Part shown: one piece after another, positions 12,402 through 23,865 of the stretch
Layout of the letters: each line of letters starts with the position of its first letter
How positions within the stretch are numbered: the stretch's first letter is position 1
Assembly (NCBI GenBank): GCA_036346275.1
Contig: CM070728.1
Coordinates: 23,460,723 to 23,524,722 of the forward strand
DNA: 64,000 nucleotides
Source: Otatea glauca
Taxonomy: Eukaryota; Streptophyta; Magnoliopsida; Poales; Poaceae
Reading direction: 5' to 3'
Made by a program: the position numbers and the translations under genes
Notes under the pieces: generated by a model
The model's input: the letters and a program-made list of their open reading frames with translations, nothing else
What the model was told of the DNA's origin: nothing
The model's database searches: none

Positions 12402-12864
12402 GATAGATGACATGAAAAAGTTGTTGGATGCTAAAAAAATTGAGATGGAGATAGATCAATTGAAGGGAAAGTCTGAGTTAACATAAAAGATTTATGAGAT
12501 GAAACAAAAACTGAAAGACATAGATGACAAATCGCAAGATATTGAATCTCTTAACCATGTACTCAACATTAAGAAGCACAGGGCGAATGCAGAGCTGGAA
12601 GAAGCCAAAGCTGAGATTATAGGGGTAATATAAAGGTTTCTAGTATTTAATTCAATATGGTAACTGATAATATACCTAGATAGCCTATTTTCAAAACAAA
12701 ATGATCGCTTTTGTAGGGATTAAGAGATATGACTGAAAGTTAATCAGATATTGGTGTCAAACAAATGGACACTATGCTGGAGCTATGGAACTACATGGAG
12801 AACCGAAAATCCTCTGTTGTGGAAGCTGTGGCACATATGATGGTAAACATGGAAAAGCCCTAAG
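12402..12864 (+). pseudogene. Captured fragment of an FDM/IDN2-type XH-domain gene
   Basis: Two exon-like pieces, 12402-12624 and 12717-12864, lie between an AG acceptor at 12400-12401, a GT...TAG intron at 12625-12716 and a GT at 12865. The first encodes coiled-coil text ending IESLNHVLNIKKHRANAEL then EEAKAEIIG. The second begins GLRDM, has SDIGVKQMD, then jumps to LELWNYMENRKSSVVEAV. Order and wording match the end of the coiled coil and the start and finish of the XH domain in plant FACTOR OF DNA METHYLATION/IDN2 proteins, which bind RNA in RNA-directed DNA methylation. The middle of the XH domain is missing. Stops at 12484-12486 and 12741-12743 show it is not a working gene. Family assignment is from memory of the motifs. 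Confidence 0.65.
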
Positions 12865-13147
12865 GTCTCTCCTTGTCTTGATTTATCAAATAATGTTGTT
12901 TCTCAATGTATGCTTGTTGATATTTGTGATATCATATCTTCTCAATGTATTACATCTGAAATTATTTTAACTAGTTTATTGTATCCTTGTAACCTAATAG
13001 GAAATACTTCAGACAAAAGTTGGCTATAAAAACGACTGCTATTGTGCCAAGAAGTATGTGCCTTATATCTGTGGACAATATCTGTGGTACTCTAGATGCA
13101 ATTGCTTGGGGCAAAGAGCCTTCTACTTGGACATCGGGGCTGCCTGA

Positions 13148-13258
13148 GGAGAGTTACATTAGAGGATTGTGCTACTGATTTCTACAGTGAGTATGTATCC
13201 TAAGGAGAGTTACGTTAGAGGATTGTGCTATTGATTTTTGCATTGAGTATGTATCCAT
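13148..13258 (+). repeat. Tandem duplication of about 55 bp in CACTA-B
   Basis: GGAGAGTTACATTAGAGGAT through GAGTATGTATCC is repeated immediately with few changes. It is followed at 13270-13400 by short irregular repeats of GTGAATATACTATGAAT. Confidence 0.75.
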
Positions 13259-15479
13259 AAATTAACACTATCAACAGTTTTGTGAATGTGAGTATACTAT
13301 GAATTTGTCAATTGTGTATATACTATTAATCTGTGAATATACTGTGAATTTGTCAATATGTGAGTATACTATGAATGTGAATATACTATAAATATGTGAA
13401 TTCCTGGTGCTGTTCCAGGAAAATAGCTTGGGATTTATCTCTATCTGTTCCACATTCTGAACCAATAGAGACGTGTAATCTCTATCGGTTCCGAGTGTGG
13501 AACCGATAAAGATAATACATGAATCTCTATCGGTTCAACGCTAATAACCGATAGAGAACCGATAAAGATAATACATGAATAACTGTCGGTTCAACGCTAA
13601 TAATCGATAGAGATCAGGAGGACATCTCTATCGGTTCTTAGCGTGGAACCGATAGAGATTCATGTATTATCTCTATCAGTTCTACGCTCGAAACCAATAG
13701 GATAACTGGTCTTTTGGGTCGGTTTCGAGCTAGGAACCGACCCAGATGACGATATATCTCTATCGGGCGAAAATCGACCGTGATAGCCGCTCGTCATCAC
13801 TATCTAAGAACTTTGTATTGCCACCAAAACCGACCCAGATGATGAAAAAGAACCAACCTAGATGACCATTTCTGTAATAATGATCTCTTCAAAATATTAG
13901 CAAATTTTTTTGTTTGCCTCGGTCCTCAAGCAGCCGACCGTGATTCTTCTATGGATCAAGATTCAAGTGCTCAAGTAGGTGCTGAGGATAATCCACTAGT
14001 CACACTTGCAAAGACCAGTCTGGAGGAGGCCGTGGCATCAACTGAAGCGGCTAGCCAAGGAAATTCAACCAGTGGGCAAGAGGGCCCTAACAATGTAGTG
14101 GGTGAAAACCCTACAGCCACTATTGGAGACTATTTGGTTGAGGAGGATGCAACAACCGCAGAGGAGGTCGATGCGCCTCCTACAACGACAACAGGGGTGG
14201 TCGGGATGACCATCGCTACTAAAGAGTTCTCCGTGGTCATGGAGACTAAAGACATCCCTACTGAGGCAGAGGAGACGCTGGTCGTTCCGACCAGCGGGAC
14301 TGAGGTGGAAGTGGTGACTGCAAAAGCCGCGACCACTGATGTCGTCATCCTAGTGGCTTTGCCACTGGCATCGTCTTCTGGTAATGCCAACCAGAAGGAC
14401 TTCAAGCAAGTTTTTGATAACTTGCTATCAAAGGTAATTATCTCTCCTTCTCTTCTTAAAGAATTTTAAGAAAAAGGTATATTAATTCATTTGCTACTTG
14501 CTTTTTACAGCATTCACAAGAACTGTTCATCCTATTAGGTCGGCAAGCAAAAACTTTGGCCAAGACCGAAGTAGAAAAATCAACAAAAAGGTATGTTAAA
14601 AAATAATCTACTTTTTGTTTTGTCTTAAAAGATTTCTTCTAAAAAGTCTGTTTGGGAATAGATTAGAAGAATAAATAATGGAATTAGAAAAGCAACTCTT
14701 GTTGGCTCAAAACACCATCAAGGATTATAAATTTGATCTTGTCAAGGCCAATGACAAGTACAAATTCTACGAAGAGAAGAACCAAAGACTCCATGAGGTC
14801 TTTAAAAGAACTGAAGAGAAAACTCAATATATAACCGAAGAGTACAAGGCCATTCTTCAATCAAAGAAGTCTAAAATAACAAGTAAGTTTCTATCTTGAT
14901 ATGCTTAACTTTTCTTCTTGAATGAAATAATAATTTATTTTTTAATCTTTGCAGAATTAAAAAAATGTAATAAGGGCCAAACAAACCCAACTCTCTGAAG
15001 GAGAAATTGAGAAAAAGAAATCTGAAGAGCTGAGGTTAGAGATGAAAGAAGATACAGCTGAAATGACACAGAAAATGAAACTCTTCTTAAAATATATGGC
15101 CACAATTAAGAGAGGTAGGAAATCTACTCTGAATTTCATTTTTGAGTAGTTGAGAAAAATCGCAGCGGATCTAAAAGGTACAGAAGTAAAACTTACAACT
15201 TTTAATCCGTCTGTCAATGAGTTGGTCGCGAGGATGAATGATTAACTAAAGAAAATCTAAGATCACATCTCCGCAATGGCGCAGGCCATGAAGGCAGTGC
15301 TTCGAACCACAATCGCTGTCCAAGTGGGTACCCTCTTCATCAAGTTGAGGCACTTTTACAAGGACGTAGTTGAGTTGGAGAGATTGGCGCCCGACCTGAA
15401 GCTGGCTATTCAAGAAGAGATAAATACGAAATGTGCAGAAGAAATGTGCAGAAATACAATCTGTCGTTGATTTGTACAT

Positions 15480-15847
15480 GAAGAATGTAAAGATTACACT
15501 TAAGTAAATGTACTAAACATTTAGAGAGAATGAAAACATCTCTTCAAGTATTATATTTTGTCCCGTCTCTTGTCTGCTTGTATATTTTTTCTAAGTATGT
15601 CACTAGCCCCCAACTGTTTGTGTGATGTGGTCGGAATACAAACAGTTATAGACTGACGACCTGTTCTCTTTTACATTGTACTTAGTATTAACCAGCAATA
15701 GATTGGAGACAAGGTCAGTCTAATGAGTTCCATTGCAGTAAGTACTGGCTTACATGAAAAGTCTCTATTAGAAGTCATCTCACAATCCGACCAGCAACTT
15801 TGTACTTTGTTTTAGAGAGTGTCGTCAAAATATGTTCTCGTGATTTC
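15480..15847. other. Spacer between antisense gene and integrase, with a second polypurine-like tract
   Basis: Non-coding. At 15603-15612 it holds CTAGCCCCCA, the same ten bases as the core of the 3' polypurine tract at 9205-9214. Otherwise only AT-rich DNA. Confidence 0.5.
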
Positions 15848-17300
15848 TCAGAAGTTAAGCAAGATAGAACATATTACATATAACACTAGAAAGATATAAA
15901 TGTAAATAAAATGTGAAATGAACTTATTTGCACATAAAACATGCGAAGATGCTGGATATCCCATGCGTTTGACAGAATCCTTCCAACTTCTATAGCTAGC
16001 CGAACAGAACCTAGTTGGGTGACTGATACCACAGTAAAGGGACCTTCCCATTTAGAAGATAGCTTATGTAAGTTAGACTGATTCTGGATACACCGTAGAA
16101 CTAGGTCTCTCACATTGAGTGTTCGTGGTTGAACTCTTTTGTTGTAGTATCGTCTTAAGCCTTGTAAATAGGCTACTAACCTGATAAGTGCCTAATCCCA
16201 CTTTTCTTCTAGGATATTAATATCATCTTCGCATTGAATGTCTTGATCAACCTATTGATAGAGAGTAGTTCGTGTAGAACATAAGTAGATCTCACTAGAT
16301 AACACAGCTTCTTCTCCATAGACTAGTTGAAAAGGTGTTTCTCCTGTTGCTCTACTGGTCGTCGTCCATATGGCCCAAAGTACCGAGTAGAGGTCTTCTA
16401 CCCTAAGCCCCCGAGCATTTCGTAAGGCAATCGAACACTCATTTTTTTCATACCTTGTATGACTTGACCATTAGCACATTTAACTGCACCATTGCTTTAA
16501 GGATGAGCAACTGAAGCGTAGCAAATTTTTGTGCCTATTTTGTCACAATAGTCTTGAAACAGACCACTAATAAATTATGATCCATTATCTGTGATTAGTC
16601 GACCAGAAAAACGAAATCTAGTGAGTATATTTTTCACAAAGAATTTCTTTACTACTTGAGCCATAATTGAAACTAAAGGCTTAGCTTCAATCCATTTTGT
16701 GAATGTATTAATGGCAAGAAACAAAAATTTGAATCTATTGGTTGCTTTTGATAACGGACCTACTATATCAATCTTCTATGTTGAAAATGGCTATGACAAT
16801 GGTATGGTTTGTAATTGATTAGCGGGTAGGTGCACCTGTCAAGTATGAAATTGACATTGCTTACAAGTTTTTACAAGTTGCATGGCATCTTGTAAAGCAG
16901 TTGGCCAATAAAAACCTTGTCGGAAGGCTTTCCCGACCAATGTTCTATATGAAGCATGTGCTCCAAATAAGTCCCTATGTATTTCATTAAGAAATGTTAT
17001 CCCCTATTCTTGGGATATATACAGCATTAGAACACCATGTGTTCCCTTTCTATAAAGAGTATTGTCGATAAGTTTGTACATTCGCACCTTTCGAATTAAT
17101 CTATCTTTTTCATGAATATCCTCAGGCAATGTCCCATTTCTAGAAAGGTTTTAAATGGTATAGCCCAATCTGTATCCAACTCAAAGACTCCGACCTTTGT
17201 ACTGGTCGGGGTCTTTTCTATGGGCGTTCCTATAGAAGGTTTAGACAGATATTCAAGAAATACACCTATTGGAACAGGTGATCGTAAGGATCCCAATTTT
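15848..17300 (-). pseudogene. Integrase remnant of the Tat element
   Basis: Read right to left on the minus strand. The core motif ITDNGS is visible near 16600-16580 with a stop right after it. The C-terminal region at 16113-15886 reads RDLVLRCIQNQSNLHKLSSK, then WEGPFTVVSV, then LGSVRLA and WDIQHLRMFYV, a standard gypsy integrase C-terminus. There is no long open frame, so the integrase is dead. No chromodomain is seen, as expected for Tat. The right boundary with RNase H is approximate. Confidence 0.75.
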
Positions 17301-18612
17301 GGTAACTAGTGTGCTAAGGGATTATCTTTTTGTGGTATATATTGGACCTCAAAATGAATGAAGTATTTTTCTAATTTACTCACTTCATCCAGGTATTGAG
17401 CCATTACCTCATCGGGCACCATATATTCCTTACTAACCTAGTTTATGACCAATTGCGAATCACCCATCGCTAAAAGTTGATGGACTACGATGGATTTTGC
17501 TGCTCGAAGCCCAGCTAGAAGACTTTTATACTCTGCTACATTATTAGTAGCAGAAAACTTTATCTGGATTACATATTGTAACTAGCCACCCTAAGGCATG
17601 ACCAGTACTATACCAGCCCCCGAGCCCTTGATCTCTAGAGAGCCTTCAAAGTATAATTTTTAGTGGTCAGTATCAGTAGAATCCTACTCTATAGAGGGCT
17701 CACTATTAGTTAGAAATTTGCGACTTAATTGTTTTTCGGGCAACAAAATAGATGTCAAAAGACCCATGTTCTACTGCCACATAGAAATCCGATCAGTTGC
17801 TTCTTGGTTATGGAGTATGTTACCCAATGCAAAAGATCAGGATACTATAATGCGATGAGATTAGAAATAATGCCTTAATTTACGTGAGCCATTAATAGAG
17901 CGTAAAGCAATTTTTGAACCTAAGGTTATCTCTTCTTAGGTCCGTGTAATACTTCGCTTACATAATAGATAGGTTTTTGAACCTTGTCTCGTTCGACGAC
18001 TAGTACAGTACTAACCATATTATTTGTTGCCGCTAAATAAACCAACAAAGGTTCCCCAAGGGTGGCGAAACCAGTTTGGGTGAGATTTGCAAATAAGTTT
18101 TGATGTCCTGAAAGACTTTATTCGCTTAATCCGACCAGTGGAATTTATCGTGTTTTCTGATTACCTTAAAGAAAGGTAACCCACACTCTCCAGATCTTAA
18201 GATAAAGCGATTGTGAGCAACCATCCGACCAGTTAAACCTTGAACCTCCTTTTCTGTAGAAGGTGTTTTCAAAGATTCAATGGCCCGGATCTTCTTAGGG
18301 GTTACTTTGATACCTCTAGGACAAACAAGGAAACCAAGCAACTTTCCAAAAGAAACTCCAAATACACACTTTTCTGGATTCAACTTAATCTCATGTTTAT
18401 TCAAATTATCAAATGTTTCAGCCAGGTTTGACAAATGGTTAGAGCTTTTCTTGCTCTTTACAACGAGATCATCGACATAAGTTTCGAGATTTTGCCCTAT
18501 CTGACTAATAAAAGACTTTTGCATAAAGTGCTAGTACGTGGTTCAAGCATTTTTCAACCCAAATAGCATCTTATAGTAGTAAACGACAAACAGGGTTATA
18601 AAGGAAGTCTCC
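17300..18612 (-). pseudogene. Reverse transcriptase (3' part) and RNase H remnant of the Tat element
   Basis: From 18612 leftwards on the minus strand the frame gives MLFGLKNA, then ETYVDDLVVKSK (the YVDD polymerase motif) and LNPEKCVFGVSFGKLLGFLV. The longest open piece is 18524-18126. RNase H follows, with AMGDSQLVIN near 17480-17450 and YIPQKDNPLAH near 17335-17305. Stops and frameshifts throughout. The upstream half of the reverse transcriptase is displaced by the LTR inserted at 18613 and resumes at 22981. Confidence 0.85.
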
Positions 18613-21600
18613 TGTAACACCCCAAAAATTCAAAAATCAATAAAGTGAAAAATTATTTTGCATTATGACATTTAATATGATTTTCCCCTCTTTTCTGTAT
18701 TTCTTGGATTATTGGCTTTAAAGAAATGGTTCTTAGCACTTGATCCTTCATTTATAAACTATAGAACTTAAAATAACATATAAATAAAATCTGTAAAAAT
18801 CATATATAAGTCCAAATATATCTCCAGATTCATCCCAAAAAATCCTAAAGTAATTTGAACACATTTAAAGCCCCAATTAAATCAAAAACAGTGGGAACAG
18901 ACTAAGGACAATACCAATGTCGGAATTATTAAATTTTGTACCTACCTTGTCACATCCTGAAAATTTTACCACATCATACCGAGTACCTAGGGAATTGGTA
19001 CGAAAATCACCATAAAAATATAAGCTAATTTATTGCAATTGAAAAATCGAAAATAGAAAACCCAGAAAAATCACCAGATCAATGAATGAATTGTATAAAA
19101 ATATATATAGGTGATCACCAGCTGAAAATTTTGAAGGAAAATATAAATACCCAAGGTATAATCCAGAAAAATTTGCAAATAAAATATACTTCATTTAGAC
19201 CCACAGATAAATCAAAATTAGAAAACTTAAAACTGTGACAGCAGTCTTGTTAGAATTTAATAAAATTCAACAAATAAGATCTTCATTTAAGATTTCTCCA
19301 GTAGGGTAGAGTTGTCCTCCAGTCCGTGCAAAAAAAATTTCAAAAATATTTAAGCAAGATTGTCAGCCCAATTTAATGCTTGAATCTTGTTCTGTCCAGG
19401 AAAAGGAGTACTAAGGTTTTCTTCTCCTCTCAGTCCTTCTCTGCCAGGTGGTCCTTTTTGCTACCCAACCCCACCTGGCATTGTCTGGGTGCCTTGCCTC
19501 ACTATCCCTGGATCCCATTGCCCAGTCTCTCTTCCCTTCTCCTTTCTTTTTTCTTGCTCTTCTCAGTCAGCACCACCCCTCGTTGGCGCTGGTCAAGTCC
19601 AGCATCCAACGCTATGAAGACCAAAGCTGCTTGCATTGCCGTTGGCCATGCCTTGTCAGGCCATACCCCGACACGACATGCCCTCACCGCCCTACCATGC
19701 CATGCCTTGTCACCGAGAATCCCGCGTCGTCGCCCATAGCCATGCCGCCCTATTCTCATTGTCGGCCGCAACTGAGCTTTGTCTTCACCGCCTTCCTTGC
19801 CTATTTAAGCCAACCCAAACCCACAATAGCACCCCAAGCCACCCTATAGCTCTTATACACTTCCCTGTGTCTCCTCCAACTTGAATCGAGCACACCTCGC
19901 CAGCATCTTCCCCATTTCCGATGGAAATCAGAAACGGGGGGGACCCCCATTAAGGTGACACGGTAGGTTTCTCTCCAATCCAATGAGCAAGGCACACATT
20001 TATACACCTCTAAACTCCTTGACATGCTTAAATTCAGCTCACTACGCCTGTAGCCTGTCGCACCAAAGCTGCCTTCTTCTTTGGTCTGGGCGCACGATGA
20101 TGAAGCTCTTAAGCCATCCTCCACTAAGGACAATAGGTAAAATGGAACCTTTGGTGTCCACTGATGCTTTTCCCCATGTCATTTGAGCTTGTGCACCCAT
20201 CTCTTGAGCTCACGACTGTTGGCCATGGTGGCTGTCGTCTGCGCACGGTGGCACCCTAAGCTCGGTCATCCCCAAGCCTACCTCTAGACATCCCTCGGTT
20301 CACTGGTACTGACTCAGTCATCAACCGACCGATTCCGGTAGCACCTCACCGCCAGTGACCACTGTGCCGCCATCCCCCGTTCTGTGCGGCTGCCTAATGA
20401 CACCCACTCATCAGTTGCTGGGATTAATACAGCCAGCACAAAAGCACGGAAGACGCTTTCCAAGTATGAAGGCGCATTTCTCCATTTTTAGTGATTTTCA
20501 TAATACCCAAATATTCAAATGCCCGTATCTTTTGCAATTTAGCTTTGAATTCAATGAAATAAAATTTTAAATTCATCTTGAATCACGTAGATCCATAATA
20601 TTCAAAAATATTTAATTTTTAAAATAATTTTTTAATTTTTTAATTTAAATTCGAATAAACCCTAATATGGTTACTAATGGAAATGTGTACACCATAGCTC
20701 CTCAAATTATGAAATAAATTTTAATATATTTATGAGATCATAGGCAATCCATTTCTAAAAAAATATTTACGTTTTCATTTAATTTGAAGTTAATATATAA
20801 ATAGTTCATTATTCAATATACGGAAAGTTCAAGTACTAAATAATTAGTGCATATAAACTAAAAATGAAATACGACCAATTTATAAACCCTATTATAACCA
20901 TAATATCCCTGTGTATGTAAAAATATTTCATATTTGATTAGGTTTGTACCAAATATATATAAGACCGTGTATTCCATGTGCATAATGCTAGTATATATGT
21001 ATGTAACTTTTGAAAATAAAGGCCTAAACATGAAAGACCAGTTCTTAGATGTTCCCTAAAAATAGACCACTATATTCTATAAAAATGATTATATTTTAAT
21101 GTGCTTTGCATCTAAATCCTATTAGAAGCACAACTAGATATAATATGAACCCTAAAATCCATACCACAAACAAATGAACTTGAATCAATATTTAAAAGCA
21201 TTTTTATCACCAAAACCTTCTATTTTAATTTATCTTTGAATTTGGTCTTATTTGATTTCTTTTTACCTCTTATTGGTATTGTTATACGTAATCACGTGTA
21301 GACACCGACGTAATTGAAGCTACTACTGGCGACTTTGACCCCGAGTCGATTCTTGAACCATCAAAGCAAGGAAAGGACCCCCTTTGATCATGTTGATCCT
21401 ATTATTTAAAATTATTTTATGTTGTTTTTTGTCAAAACTATTATGCATGCGTGTATTTTCAGTAAAAATTGCTATATTGTGGTACTGGTAGATATACCTG
21501 TTATTTCATGGAACTTCCTTGATAAATACTGACATGAGAACCTTGATAACCCTAGATTAAGGCTAGACAATATATAATGTCAACATGGGTATATGCGATT

Positions 21601-22980
21601 ATTTAATTTTCATGCTTAGCCATGATTTAGTAATGGAAACTGAATTAATTGAATTATACTATTTCTTGATAATTTTAAAAGGTTGGATAGGACATTAAAG
21701 GTAAATGAAAATAAAAACAATGATTTTGACTCGGGCGATTATTAGCAATAGCCGGATGTGCATGTGACTTTCACATAGTGTAGGGGGAGATTATTGCCAA
21801 TGTTGGATTAAAGACCGAACATAGTGTTGTATGATCTAAGAGATACCCGTACAACCACAAGTGCTGAAATAGGACAGCCTTAACCTAATAAGTTGATTAG
21901 ATTTAACTTTGCATATTGGAAGGCTGGAGTAGTACGGGTTTTCTGAGATGGATTGCTCGGAGGGGCTTCCACAAAGAAGTGTGGGTAAATGCATACCAAT
22001 AAAACGGTATACGCCACACTATAGGGAGAAGTGGGATAATGGGAGTATAACCATTCGTCGTACGGAGATTGTATAAATATCTTTTGCGGTCATAATATGG
22101 GTTTGTCGTCACCGGGCTAGCGCAAAGTTAGGTCTAGCTAATGTAATGGTTATGTTATGATCTCTCTGTAGCAAACCAAAGGAAGTGTGCTCATATCGAT
22201 TGCATAAAGAGTTGATCATTTCTTATGGGAAAAGCTGTACACCTGTGCAGAGTTTAAATCTTTTCGAAAATCTATGCCCGCGGTTATGGGAGACTTGGTG
22301 AACTGACATTAGTTATATGTTTGGTATTTTAAAAAATGGTTGATTTGGAAATATTTGTCGGAAAAGTCTTTGTTTCAGATTTTATGCCAGAGATTGGCAA
22401 TGAATTGATGCGATACAGTCATGGAGGACTATGGAATGAGATATGTTACTCTACTCTTATTTTAATACCAGTCTTACTTGCTTTTGAAAATTCCGTTTAC
22501 AATCTATTACTTGATATTTATGACTCAAATTCGCTTTCTGTAAAATAACCGTAGAAGCCTATCTTTTGATATAGCCTGCATCTACTATATCTCCATTTGT
22601 GACACATTAGAAGTCTTGCTTTGTACACAAGTACTCAACCTTACTTTATTTGTTGGTTTAGGTGAAGATAGGGAAATTCCAGAAGATGCATATTTTGACG
22701 CAGGATACGGTGATTATATTGATAAGTTATTCTAGGGTTTATACCTTGTCAGTTGCCTGAGGGTTTGTACGGGCATACCATAAGGCTTTTGGATTTTCGC
22801 TGCAACTTACTCTGAATTGTAAGACTATATTGTATAATTAGCTTCCACTTTAATAATATTGTGTATGGATGTGCTACCAATGTTGTAAATATGCGTACTA
22901 ACCACTGATCATGGGACTAGTACTGTATGCAGATAGATCATTTTTCTTGGTATTCTGTACCAAAGAGGAAGGTTGTTACA
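18613..22980 (+). mobile_element. Solo LTR B (Tekay-like, 4.37 kb) inside the Tat reverse transcriptase
   Basis: Begins TGTAACACCCCAAAAATTC and ends GGTTGTTACA. Flanks are TCTCC (18608-18612) and TCTTC (22981-22985), matching at 4 of 5 bases. There is no internal domain, so it is a solo LTR. The 3' portion carries the conserved LTR block (about 22160-22300) and the palindrome CACTGATCATGGGACTAGTAC near 22903. A GC-richer stretch at 19380-20450 gives spurious ORFs. Confidence 0.85.
22165..22300 (+). promoter_or_regulatory. Conserved LTR block, copy in solo LTR B
   Basis: CAAACCAAAGGAAGTGTGCT ... GATCATTTCTTATGGGAAAA ... TGTACACCTGTGCAGAGT ... CCGCGGTTATGGG. Confidence 0.6.
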
Positions 22981-23068
22981 TCTTCTTTTCTTATTCTCTT
23001 ATTTGATGATAACTTGAGTATGCATCCAGGAAACTTATCAATTCGCAACCCACAGTTGAGTCGACCAG
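22981..23068 (-). pseudogene. Small reverse transcriptase island between two LTR insertions
   Basis: 88 bp of Tat pol left between solo LTRs B and C. On the minus strand it encodes CELISFLDAYSSYHQI, the catalytic motif region upstream of YVDD. Its outer five bases on each side are the target duplications of the two insertions. Confidence 0.85.
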
Positions 23069-23724
23069 TGTAACGACCCTCCTTTTTAGTGTAGAATGCC
23101 AAGAAGGATGATCTATGTGCATATAGTACTAGTCATATGATCACTGGCTAGTACATACATTTACAACATTGGTAGCACATCCACACACAATATTATTAAA
23201 GCGAAAGCTATTTATATGATGTAGTCTTACAATTCAGAGTATATTGCATGAGAAAGAAACAGAAGTCTTGTAGTGTGCCCATCCAACTCTTAGGCAACTG
23301 ACAAGGTATAATCCCTAGAAAGTCGTATCATCGAAATTCCCGTATCCCCTTCTTCAACTAAACCAACAAATAAGTAAGGGTAAGTACTTTTGTACTCAGC
23401 AAGACTTAAGGTGTATCGCAAAAATACACTAAATGCAGGTTATGTCAAAGGAGGCTTCTACGGTTACATTGAATAAAGCGAAATTAAACTTGTAAATCAA
23501 GTAGTAATTAGCAAATGAAATTTTATAGGAGCAAGTTTGACAGGTATGAAAATAACAAGTATGTAAGCATAAAGTAACAACCCACGGTCCTCTATGATTG
23601 TGAGTACCGCGTCATCTCATTGCTATTCCCTAGCATGAAATTTGAAACAAACACTTTCCAACAAGTGTCTCCAATTTAAACCATTTAGAAAATACCAAAA
23701 CTTCTAACTAGTGCAGGCGCACCA

Positions 23725-23865
23725 AGTGTCCCTTGACCGCAGGAACGGCTTTTTCCAAAAGATTTACACTCAGTAGAGGTGTACAGCTTTACCCACAAAA
23801 AATGATCAATTCTTTGTGCAAGCTATTAGCACATTTCCTTTGGTGTGCCGTATAGAGATCATAAT
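23725..23865 (-). promoter_or_regulatory. Conserved LTR block, copy in solo LTR C
   Basis: Plus strand: AGAGGTGTACAGCTTTACCC ... ATGATCAATTC ... TTTCCTTTGGTGTGCCG. Confidence 0.6.

Larger units (their letters stand above)
11037..13882. mobile_element. Non-autonomous CACTA element (CACTA-B)
   Basis: The left end is CACTACTACAGAA and the right end, on the minus strand, is CATTATTACAGAAA. Both are flanked by ATC (11034-11036 and 13883-13885), a perfect 3-bp CACTA target duplication. Subterminal inverted motifs differ from those of CACTA-1/2: ATCACTATCGGTTCTGA-like units on the left (about 11090-11330) and ATCTCTATCGGTTC/GAACCGATAGAGAT units on the right (about 13460-13800). There is no transposase. 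The interior holds captured gene sequence (12402-12864), direct repeats and a Ser/Pro-rich low-complexity stretch at 11460-11700. It interrupts the antisense gene of the Tat element. Confidence 0.85.
9408..15479 (+). pseudogene. Antisense extra gene of the Tat element (PF04195-like N-terminus)
   Basis: This runs opposite to gag-pol. One frame is continuous from the ATG at 9408 to 10256 apart from stops near 9465, 9559, 9957 and about 10038. It includes VAFVRLGFCLPEREF, HLPPNSILILSVFLHLCEAF and RRFRLAWRMEGDQDP, typical of the 'putative gypsy-type transposon' domain (PF04195). Exon-like pieces continue after the CACTA insertion: 13951-14433 (acidic, Thr/Val-rich), 14511-14590, about 14675-14882 (charged coiled coil) and 14955-15479. 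They are separated by short AT-rich gaps with GT...AG borders (14434-14510, 14883-14954). Its function is unknown. In relatives such as Grande an antisense ORF occupies the same place. Broken here by stops and by the CACTA at 11037. Confidence 0.7.

Noticed and set aside
19380..20186. Cluster of ORFs of 67-133 aa on both strands
   Set aside because: Pyrimidine-rich, low-complexity region of solo LTR B with no motif.
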